A stretch of DNA of 13,739 bases, from the NCBI GenBank assembly GCA_035486355.1, contig DATHNE010000239.1:1-13739 (forward strand), read 5' to 3'. This document shows positions 7,582-13,739 of this stretch, piece by piece. Position 1 is the stretch's first letter; every line of letters starts with the position of its first letter. Under the pieces are notes generated by a model. It made no database searches and was not told where the DNA came from. It saw only the letters and a list, made by a program, of their open reading frames with translations. Origin of the DNA: Palsa-883 sp035486355 (GTDB taxonomy: Bacteria; Pseudomonadota; Alphaproteobacteria; Acetobacterales; Acetobacteraceae). The translations under genes and the position numbers were made by a program.

Positions 7582-9137
7582 ATGCCCATCACGCCCTCAT
7601 ACCCCAGGGTCCATGTCCAATCCGTTGTGCGGGCCGGTCCGCCGCTGGTTGACGGACCAACCTCGGTGACCGCGTTCATCGGTCGGGCCAGAAGGGGGCC
7701 ACTAAGTACACCGATACCGTTGAATGGTTGGACCGATTCTCAGCGCTGATTTGGCGGGCTGTCGGAGGAGAGCTCGGTCCCATCAGGTCGCGGCCTTCTT
7801 CGAGAATGGCGGTGGCAGGCCGTGATGGTACGGCTGTTTGAGCCACCAGCGGGCACAACGACGGAGAACGCAGCCGCGAATGTCACGATCGAGGGAACCA
7901 CCTTGGTTGCATGTTCTCCGGGTGAGTGGGGCAACCATCTGGCCGTCAGCGTGGCGACGGCTGGCACCACCGCGGGTGTGGCGCAGGTGCGTGGCGTCGC
8001 GCCCGCTGATCTTGGCGAATTGTTCAATCTGTCCGTTACGTATACGGATCGCAGCGGCGCATCAACAGTTGAACGGTTCGACTGCGTGATGCTCCTGCCC
8101 AGATACCCAGCACTTTTCTTGGGCGCTGTCCTCGCCACGCAATCGTCCTTAAGTTACATCTCGGCACAGCAGTTTCTGCGCTGCCGGCCGCGGCTCCTCC
8201 GGTCAGGGTGCTGGTGGTGTGGACTCCCTGCCGGTAGCGCCATCCACGTATCTTGGCGATCCGGCCAAAAGGGCGGGCCGCTACGCCCTGGAGCAAGCAG
8301 AGGGGTTCAACATCCTGCGCATTCCTCCGGACCTGATCGACGGCGACACCCCGCCCGTCGTGTATCAGACAGCCGCAACACACTGCATGGCGCGCAGGGC
8401 GATGCTGATCATCGATCCGCCGAACGTGTGGCAGGACGCGTGTGCACGCAGGGCCATCAACGGCATCACGCCAGCGGCTTTGGACGCGTTCAGTCTCGAT
8501 GCGGCACGAAATTCCGCGGTCTATTTCCCACGCGTGCCGGTGCCGGACCCGCTGCGCAGCGGACAGGTGCGTACGTTTCCCAATAGTGGCTATCTGGCCG
8601 GCATTTGGGCACGCGCCGACCTCAGTACCGGGGTGTGGAAAGCATCGGCTGGCTTGTCTGCGGGCCTTAACGACGTCATCGCGCTAGCGGACCCGCTGGA
8701 CGACGCAACAAACGGTGCGCTGGACGCCCAAGGCATCAATTGCCTTCGCAACTTTCCGATCGGTGGGATCGTGGCCTGGGTGCGCGTGCCCTCGGTGGCA
8801 CCGATGCGGCTGACGCCTATGTCGACATTCCAATCCGCCGGCTGATCCGGTACCTGGAAACCTGGTGCTGCGAAACACCACATGGGCGGTGTTCGAGCCG
8901 AACGATGAAGCACTGTGGAGCGCGCCGCGGCTGTAGGTCACGCGGGAACTGACGCGCCTGTGGCGGCAGGGGGTGTTGTTCGGCAGCGGCGCGGATCAGG
9001 CATTCTTCGTCCAGTGCGATGCCACCACCATCACGCCAGCCGATATCGCGGCGGGAGTCGTCACCATTCTGATCGCCTGTGCTCCGGTAAGGCCGGCAGA
9101 ATTCATTATCATCTCCATTCAGCAGCTCGCCGGGTAG
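7582..9137 (+). pseudogene. Contractile phage tail sheath protein, multiply frameshifted
   Basis: Stitched together, the frames give a protein of about 515 residues, a normal sheath length. Frame 1 from ATG 7582 reads MPITPSYPRV and later TSVTAFIGRARRGP, the canonical sheath N-terminus. A TGA at 7747-7749 interrupts just before FGGLSEESS. Frame 2 briefly takes over at about 7780 (HQVAAFFENGGG), and frame 1 returns near 7820 (VMVRLFEPPAG, then SPGEWGNHLAVSV). From about 8172 frame 2 carries AGGVDSLPV, YALEQAEGFNILRIPPD and RVPDPLRSGQVRTFPNSG. Near 8779 frame 1 resumes (DIPIRRLIRYLETW). From 8862 frame 3 has TWAVFEPNDEALW, a TAG at 8934-8936, then the C-terminal RPAEFIIISIQQLAG ending at 9135-9137. 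No baseplate, tube, chaperone or lysis gene is adjacent. It cannot make a working sheath. Origin from a prophage or a tail-derived injection system cannot be decided. Confidence 0.88.
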
Positions 9138-9238
9138 ACCGCCTGACCGGATTGGCCCGACAGGGCCTAGGGGCGCGGACGGGAATGCGATAGGGTTGGC
9201 CGCAGCTTGTTATTTCATCACCACACGACGAGGTCCCC

Positions 9239-10618
9239 ATGTCGCTCACTAACGCCCCCGATCCCGAGATCCGAGCCGCCGTGGTGCGCCAGGACCTGAA
9301 AAACGTCTTGCACCCGATCGTGCAGCACAAGGTGCTGGAGACGCAGCAGATCGTGGTCAGCAGTGCGCATGGGTCGACGATCTATGACCAGGACGGCACC
9401 GCCTATCTCGACGCCATGGCCGGCCTGTGGTGCGTGAACATCGGCTATGGCCGCGGTGAGCTCGCCGATGTCGCCGCCGACCAGATGCAGCAGCTCGCCT
9501 ATTTCCCGCACACCCAGATGAACATTCCCGCCGCGGCGCTGGCGGAGAAGGTCAACACACTGGTGGGCGGTGATTACCACGTCTACTTCGTCAACTCGGG
9601 ATCCGAGGCGAACGAGGCCGGATTCAAGATCGCGCGCCAATACCAGAAGCACGAGAAGCCGGGCGAATTCCGTTTCAAGACGGTCAGCCGCTACTACTCA
9701 TATCACGGCACCACGCTGGCCACGCTGGATGCCGGCGGCATGGGTGACCGCAAGGGCAAGTTCGAGCCGTATTCCGGCGACTTCCTGCATGTCGCTGCGC
9801 CGACCTGCTATCGCTGCCCATTCGGCCTAAGCTACCCGAGCTGCAACCTGGCCTGTGTGAAGAACATGGAGGCCGCGATCGTCGGCGAGGGGCCGGAGAC
9901 TGTTGCCGAAATCATCATCGAGCCGATTATGAGCGGCGTGGGCGTTGCCGTGCCGCCCGACGAATATCTGCCCGAGGTCGAAAAGATCTGCCGCAAATAC
10001 GGCATCCTTCTGCACATCGATGAGGTCATCAACGGCTTCGGCCGTACCGGCAAGATGTTCGCGCACCAGCATTACGGTGTGGAGCCGGACATCATCGCAA
10101 TGGCGAAGGGTATTGTGTCGGCCTACCTGCCGATCGCCGCCACGGTGGTGAAGAACAAGGTGTTCAACAGCTTCTATGGCGAAGCGTCGGAGAACCGACA
10201 GGTGTTCCAGGTGAACACCTATGGCGGTCATCCGGTGTCGTGCGCTGTGGCGCTGCGCAACATCGAGATCATGGAGGCGGAGAAGCTCGCTGATCGGGCT
10301 GCCGAGATGGGCAAATACCTGATCGACGGGTTACGCATGCTGTTGAAGCATCCCGTCGTCGGTGATGTTCGCGGCAAGGGGTTGCTGATCGGTGTCGAGC
10401 TGGTGAAGGACCGTGCGACGAAGGAGCAGGCCGATCCGGCGACGGTCGCCGCGGTGGTGGATTATTGCAAGAGCCAGGGTGTGATCGTCGGCCGCTCGGG
10501 TGGCGGGCGGCGGCACAGCAACACCATCGTGTTCTCGCCGCCATTGGTGATCACCCGGGCGGAGTGCGACCGGCTGGTGGAGACACTGGATCGCGCACTG
10601 ACATCGCTGCCGGCCTGA
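9239..10618 (+). CDS. Class III PLP aminotransferase (taurine/omega-amino acid:pyruvate type)
   Basis: This is an intact 459-residue cytoplasmic fold-type I transaminase, expected to move an amino group from a terminal amine or omega-amino acid to pyruvate or a similar acceptor. Landmarks are GLWCVNIGYG (62-71), the phosphate-site NSGSEAN (119-125), YHG (155-157), the cofactor aspartate in DEV (D261), GFGRTGKMF (266-274) and the Schiff-base lysine K290 in MAKG. A cysteine cluster at 190, 193, 202 and 206 (CYRC, then SCNLAC) resembles the taurine:pyruvate aminotransferase subgroup as I recall it. Substrate is not certain; putrescine, beta-alanine and taurine are all possible. GAGG at 9230-9233 is five bases from the ATG. 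No cognate sulfoacetaldehyde or aldehyde dehydrogenase gene is beside it, so context does not decide the pathway. Confidence 0.93.
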   Translation: MSLTNAPDPEIRAAVVRQDLKNVLHPIVQHKVLETQQIVVSSAHGSTIYDQDGTAYLDAMAGLWCVNIGYGRGELADVAADQMQQLAYFPHTQMNIPAAALAEKVNTLVGGDYHVYFVNSGSEANEAGFKIARQYQKHEKPGEFRFKTVSRYYSYHGTTLATLDAGGMGDRKGKFEPYSGDFLHVAAPTCYRCPFGLSYPSCNLACVKNMEAAIVGEGPETVAEIIIEPIMSGVGVAVPPDEYLPEVEKICRKYGILLHIDEVINGFGRTGKMFAHQHYGVEPDIIAMAKGIVSAYLPIAATVVKNKVFNSFYGEASENRQVFQVNTYGGHPVSCAVALRNIEIMEAEKLADRAAEMGKYLIDGLRMLLKHPVVGDVRGKGLLIGVELVKDRATKEQADPATVAAVVDYCKSQGVIVGRSGGGRRHSNTIVFSPPLVITRAECDRLVETLDRALTSLPA

Positions 10619-10630
10619 GCCGGTTAATTA
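10610..10630 (+). terminator. Hairpin at the aminotransferase stop
   Basis: CCGGC (10610-10614) pairs with GCCGG (10619-10623) across the tetraloop CTGA, and TTAATTA follows. The stop codon (10616-10618) lies in the loop and stem. This is compact and reasonable for intrinsic termination, although the U-tract is broken. Confidence 0.4.
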
Positions 10631-10987
10631 CCGCCGCTCTGGCTTCCACTCAGCGAGGTTGGGCAGATAGATCCTGCAGGGGTCCGGACGATCATCCGGT
10701 TCCAGGATTGTGATGCGTTCGCGGGTGTAGAGCCGGCGCGCGCGCCGTCTTGGAACTGCGGTTCGACGCCCTCGTCGGTGTCGCGCTTGGCGATGTCCTC
10801 GGTGGTGAGGCCGGCAGCAGGAAGCCTGGGATGTGTCGGTGCACACCAGGTAAGGCCAGCCGACCTCCCGGTGTCCATAGCCCGGCAGACGGGCCGGTAT
10901 GGCGGGACAGGGGCGGCCGGAACCTCGTGCACCCAGGGCGGGGTCGCAGAGCGTGCCGCAGACGAACAGGTCTTCGTCAAGCTCCAT
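10628..10987 (-). pseudogene. AIG2-like gamma-glutamylcyclotransferase, frameshifted
   Basis: Reading leftward from ATG 10987-10985, one frame gives MELDEDLFVCGTLCDPAL. This is the start of the AIG2/GGCT fold, whose loop is normally YGTL; here the Tyr is Cys. A shift is then needed for the short VHEV piece, and the first frame returns for ARLPGYGHREVGWPYLV. Another shift gives GLTTEDIAKRDTDEG, matching the family's glutamate-bearing region (usually a D-x-x-E-G pattern). The first frame again supplies the tail RITILEPDD and IYLPNLAEWK up to TAA at 10630-10628. The 119-codon ORF is open throughout, but its middle is Arg/His-rich nonsense, so the open frame is misleading. Intact relatives open gamma-glutamyl amines or related amides to 5-oxoproline. 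The gene diverges from parE. Confidence 0.7.
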
Positions 10988-11082
10988 CTTAGGGCCCCTT
11001 GCAGCGGGGCGGAACGGTCACCAGCGTTCTTGCCCGGCGCGGCACCGGTTGGCTAGGCTGGCCGTCGCGATAGGAACACAGC
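10988..11082. promoter_or_regulatory. Divergent upstream region with candidate parE promoter
   Basis: This short spacer serves both the leftward cyclotransferase remnant and rightward parE. For parE, TTGCCC (11030-11035) and TAGGCT (11054-11059) lie 18 bases apart and could form a sigma-70-type promoter with a leader under 20 bases. AGGA at 11072-11075 is the parE ribosome binding site, seven bases from the ATG. A hairpin pairs GCCCC (10994-10998) with GGGGC (11006-11010). The promoter boxes match the consensus only partly. Confidence 0.3.
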
Positions 11083-13053
11083 ATGAACGATCTGTTCGGA
11101 ACCACGAAGGCCGGCAAGGACGCTGATGCCTACTCCGCCAAGGACATCGAGGTGCTGGAGGGGTTGGAGCCCGTCCGGCGCCGGCCCGGGATGTATATTG
11201 GCGGGACGGACGAGACGGCGTTGCATCATCTTGCGTCAGAGATGCTCGACAATGCCATGGATGAAGCGGTTGCCGGGCACGCGAGCTTTATCGATGTAGC
11301 ATTGGAGGTCGGGAACTACCTGACTGTGCGGGATAATGGCCGAGGGATTCCTGTTGATCCGCATCCAAAATTCAAGAATATGAGCGCATTAGAGGTCATT
11401 CTTACGACGCTGCATTCGGGTGGAAAATTCTCGGGCAAGGTCTATGCGACGTCGGGCGGATTGCACGGCGTGGGAGGTTCGGTCGTCAACGCCTTATCTG
11501 AAAAGATGGAGGTTGAGGTTGCCCGTGATCGCGTGTTGTGGAAGCAGAGCTACGCGAAGGGCAAGCCGACCTCGAAGCTGATCAATGGCGGGGCGGTGCA
11601 TAACCGGCGCGGTACGTCGATCCGCTTCAAGCCCGACACAACGATCTTCGGCTCGCTGGCCTTCAGCCCGGCGCGGCTGTACCGCCTGTGCCGCTCCAAG
11701 GCTTACCTGTTCCGTGGCGTGGAGATCCGCTGGCTGTGCGATCCGGCGCTGCTGAAGGGTTCGGACATCCCTGTCGAGGCGGTGCTGCATTTTCCTGGTG
11801 GCCTGCGCGACAGTCTGTTGGACGATATGGGTGGCGGCGGCCAGGTGCTGGGCCAAGTCTGGGCTGGCGAGGCGGCGCTGCCGGGCGAGGCGACCGGCAA
11901 GTTGGAATGGGCCGTGTCGTGGCTGGAGGACGGGGAGGGGTTCCTGCACTCCTACTGCAACACGGTGCCGACGCCGTTGGGTGGCACGCACGAGGCAGGC
12001 TTCCGTGCTGCACTGCTGAAGGGGCTGCGCGCCTGGGGCGAGCACCGCGGCAACCGCAAGGCGGCGCAGGTAACTGCCGAGGATCTGTTGACCCCGATGG
12101 CCGCTAAGTTGTCGGTCTTCATTCGCGAGCCGCAGTTCCAGGGGCAGACCAAGGAAAAGCTGACCAGCCCGGACGCGACACGGCTGACTGAGAACGCTCT
12201 ACGCGACAGGTTCGACCATTTCCTCGCCGGTGATCCGACCCAGGCCGACAATCTGTTGGCCTTCGTCATCGAGCGCGCCGAGGAACGGCAGCGGCGGAAG
12301 GAAAGCAAGGACACTGCCCGCAAGTCGCCGACGCGCAAGCTGCGCCTTCCCGGCAAGCTGACCGATTGCACGCGCGAGAACGCCGCCGAGACCGAAATCT
12401 TCCTGGTGGAAGGCGACAGCGCCGGCGGATCCGCCAAGCAGGCGCGCAACCGCGAGACCCAAGCGGTGCTGCCACTGCGCGGCAAGATCCTCAACGTCGC
12501 CAGCGCGTCAGCCGACAAGCTGCGGCAGAACCAGGAGCTGAAGGATCTGATCGAGGCCTTGGGCTGCGGCGTGGGCGAACGGTTCAATCGCGACAAACTG
12601 CGCTACGGCCGCGTGATCATCATGACGGACGCCGACGTCGACGGTGCGCATATCGCGTCATTGCTGATGACGTTTTTCTATCGCGAGCTGCCGGAACTGG
12701 TGCGGCACGGGCATGTGTACCTGGCGCAGCCACCGCTGTACCGGCTGACACACGGGGCCACCTCGGTCTACGCGATGGATGATGCGGATCGTGAACGGAA
12801 GATCAAGCAGGTGTTCAAGGTCGGTGCGAAGGTGGAGGTGAGCCGGTTCAAGGGACTGGGCGAGATGCCCCCGTCTCAGCTCAAAGAAACCACGATGGAC
12901 CCGGCGAAGCGCACCCTACTGAAAGTGGTGACGCCGACCGAGGACCGGGCGAAGACGAACGACCTCGTGGAAAGCCTGATGGGACGGCGGCCGGAGCTGC
13001 GGTTCGCCTTCATCCAGGAGCATGCGGGGAGTGTGGTGGAGCTGGATGTGTGA
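11083..13053 (+). CDS. parE: DNA topoisomerase IV subunit B
   Basis: This is the ATPase subunit that works with ParC to decatenate replicated chromosomes and relax supercoils. At 656 residues it is intact and matches alphaproteobacterial ParE rather than the longer proteobacterial GyrB, which has an extra insertion. The GHKL ATPase shows RRRPGMYIGG (32-41), catalytic E53 and Mg-ligand N57 in SEMLDNAMDE, DNGRGI (84-89), the lid GGLHGVGGSVVNALS (125-139) and the QTK loop (355-357). The Toprim domain shows EGDSAGG (443-449) and the metal-binding acidic motif TDADVDG (515-521). RFKGLGEM (588-595) precedes a conserved C-terminus. AGGA lies seven bases before the ATG. It appears to be transcribed alone; a bulged hairpin follows the stop. 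Confidence 0.97.
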   Translation: MNDLFGTTKAGKDADAYSAKDIEVLEGLEPVRRRPGMYIGGTDETALHHLASEMLDNAMDEAVAGHASFIDVALEVGNYLTVRDNGRGIPVDPHPKFKNMSALEVILTTLHSGGKFSGKVYATSGGLHGVGGSVVNALSEKMEVEVARDRVLWKQSYAKGKPTSKLINGGAVHNRRGTSIRFKPDTTIFGSLAFSPARLYRLCRSKAYLFRGVEIRWLCDPALLKGSDIPVEAVLHFPGGLRDSLLDDMGGGGQVLGQVWAGEAALPGEATGKLEWAVSWLEDGEGFLHSYCNTVPTPLGGTHEAGFRAALLKGLRAWGEHRGNRKAAQVTAEDLLTPMAAKLSVFIREPQFQGQTKEKLTSPDATRLTENALRDRFDHFLAGDPTQADNLLAFVIERAEERQRRKESKDTARKSPTRKLRLPGKLTDCTRENAAETEIFLVEGDSAGGSAKQARNRETQAVLPLRGKILNVASASADKLRQNQELKDLIEALGCGVGERFNRDKLRYGRVIIMTDADVDGAHIASLLMTFFYRELPELVRHGHVYLAQPPLYRLTHGATSVYAMDDADRERKIKQVFKVGAKVEVSRFKGLGEMPPSQLKETTMDPAKRTLLKVVTPTEDRAKTNDLVESLMGRRPELRFAFIQEHAGSVVELDV

Positions 13054-13062
13054 CAGCACGGC

Positions 13063-13087
13063 TGCGGATTTCCATTAAAGAACCGCA
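13063..13087 (+). terminator. Bulged hairpin after parE
   Basis: TGCGG (13063-13067) pairs with CCGCA (13083-13087), and inside a two-base bulge TTC (13070-13072) pairs with GAA (13080-13082) around the loop CATTAAA. It starts nine bases after the parE stop. The following bases, TTGATAT, are only moderately T-rich, so termination is plausible but unproven. Confidence 0.4.
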
Positions 13088-13228
13088 TTGATATGCTCGT
13101 CTAATGGGTGGCGCATATCGCTCGATAAGCCCTGGGCCAATGGGTGCGCGCGCGGATGAAAAGGCTCGTCTGGCGTGGTGTCGCCACGATTCTGGTGGCG
13201 CTGCTGTACGGCTGGATCAATCTTCTGC

Positions 13229-13339
13229 GCGCTGGAGTTGGTGAAAGCAGGCCTATCGCCAACCGTGGCCGCTAGGCAGCTCGGCTTGGGGCGCTCGACC
13301 GTTAATCGCGATGTCGGTCGCGCCGGTATCGCGCGATAG
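13229..13339 (+). pseudogene. C-terminal helix-turn-helix of a serine recombinase (resolvase-like), fragment
   Basis: Frame 2 encodes 36 residues ending at TAG 13337-13339. They include ALELVKAGLSPTVAARQLG followed by LGRSTVNRDVGRAG. This pattern (helix, short turn, and G-R-S-T-V recognition helix) is that of the HTH_7-type DNA-binding tail of Tn3 resolvase/invertase-like recombinases. In-frame sequence upstream (CCTAGSIFC) does not match a recombinase catalytic domain, so the catalytic part is missing and the fragment is not expressed as such. A tail of some other HTH protein is the main alternative. Confidence 0.5.
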
Positions 13340-13480
13340 CATGCTTGAACCGATTAATGGGGATAAGGGGGTGATGGCCGCCATCAATCTCGGTGCAATA
13401 CATTGGATTTCAGCACTCAACCCCGCAGGACAAGACCGTGCTTGGCGGCGACGCCCCAACTGATAATGGATGCCCCGGCA

Positions 13481-13682
13481 ATGTCGATCGATATCGCCGA
13501 TTGGCTGCGCGGGCTGGGACTCGAACAATACGCTCCACTTTTTCGCGACAATGACATCGATGGCGAGATCCTAGGCGGGATGAACGCGGAGGATCTAAAC
13601 CGAGCTTCCCGTCGCTTTTGCGGTGAAGTTGTTGAAAGGACTCGCGATGCCGGCTAATTTCGTCCAAATCGTAGCCATGTAA
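13481..13682 (+). pseudogene. SAM domain of a SAM-cyclase-type protein, frameshifted remnant
   Basis: From ATG 13481 frame 2 reads IADWLRGLGLEQYAPLFRDN and then DIDGEILGGMNAEDL. This is the sterile-alpha-motif domain that commonly stands at the N-terminus of proteobacterial adenylate/guanylate cyclase-like proteins. At 13596-13600 an extra A in CTAAACC shifts the frame. Frame 3 recovers the expected continuation (LTEL, then VKLLKGLA) and runs to TAA 13680-13682. About three residues of the usual VASVGHR stretch also seem to be lost. No cyclase catalytic domain follows in the 57 bases left, so this is the broken head of a lost gene. Confidence 0.65.
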
Positions 13683-13739
13683 TATCATATTTGGGACTTG
13701 TACGTTTCCACTGGATGTGCGTAAGCTTCGCCATGTATA

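Larger units (their letters stand above)
13054..13739. other. Non-coding remnant region, no intact gene
   Basis: After parE no frame carries a complete recognisable gene. Apart from the hairpin at 13063, a recombinase-like tail (13229-13339) and a SAM-domain remnant (13481-13682), I see only short open frames. One is 39 codons from 13156 with a hydrophobic start, which I do not believe is real. The last 57 bases are relatively AT-rich compared with the rest and show nothing I recognise. Confidence 0.6.

Noticed and set aside
8219..8845. 208-codon open frame that could be called a complete small protein
   Set aside because: It is the longest in-frame piece of the sheath pseudogene; sheath motifs continue upstream and downstream in other frames.
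9153..9166. GGCCC-GACA-GGGCC palindrome after the sheath remnant
   Set aside because: A five-base stem with no T-run is expected by chance in GC-rich DNA, and no active gene ends just before it.
13156..13275. 39-codon frame with a hydrophobic N-terminus, possible small membrane protein
   Set aside because: No good ribosome binding site, and its second half overlaps the recombinase-like tail in another frame.
13391..13470. Frame reading PQDKTVLGGDAPTDN that faintly recalls the C-terminus of IS3-type transposases (RPH-x-LGG-x-TP)
   Set aside because: The match is short, lacks the RPH residues, and no transposase catalytic motif or terminal inverted repeat is nearby.

Overview
The window is GC-rich bacterial DNA with alphaproteobacterial character. 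The DNA topoisomerase IV subunit B and the Tat-exported periplasmic binding protein look like Rhodospirillales/Acetobacteraceae homologues, but this placement rests on recall of family sequences, not on a search. All seven intact or end-truncated protein genes lie on the + strand and read left to right.

Layout: (1) 1-1407, the 3' part of an MFS exporter with a C-terminal soluble domain. (2) 1408-1788, a spacer with hairpins and a TTGACA-type promoter candidate. (3) 1789-7529, a complete five-gene Opp/Dpp/Nik-type ABC importer operon: Tat-secreted binding protein, two permeases, two ATPases. A perfect 25-bp inverted repeat sits between the two permease genes. (4) 7582-9137, a nearly full-length but heavily frameshifted contractile-tail sheath gene with no other tail gene next to it. 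(5) 9239-10618, an intact class III PLP aminotransferase of the taurine/omega-amino-acid:pyruvate type. (6) 10628-10987 on the - strand, a frameshifted AIG2-like gamma-glutamylcyclotransferase. (7) 11083-13053, intact parE. (8) 13054-13739, a graveyard holding a serine-recombinase-like helix-turn-helix tail and a frameshifted SAM domain of the kind that heads SAM-cyclase proteins.

The importer operon forms one functional unit. The Tat-exported solute receptor delivers ligand to a two-permease pore powered by two ATPases. Its substrate is annotated by default as peptide, but the binding protein's C-terminus recalls Opp-family receptors that take oligosaccharides. The aminotransferase and parE look like separate transcription units. 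Four decayed genes lie among intact ones. Long uninterrupted ORFs on either side argue that the frameshifts are real decay rather than poor sequence.

I found no rRNA, tRNA, CRISPR array or intact mobile element. I did not find a convincing new multi-gene system. The most unusual items are the orphan sheath pseudogene and the intra-operon palindrome.
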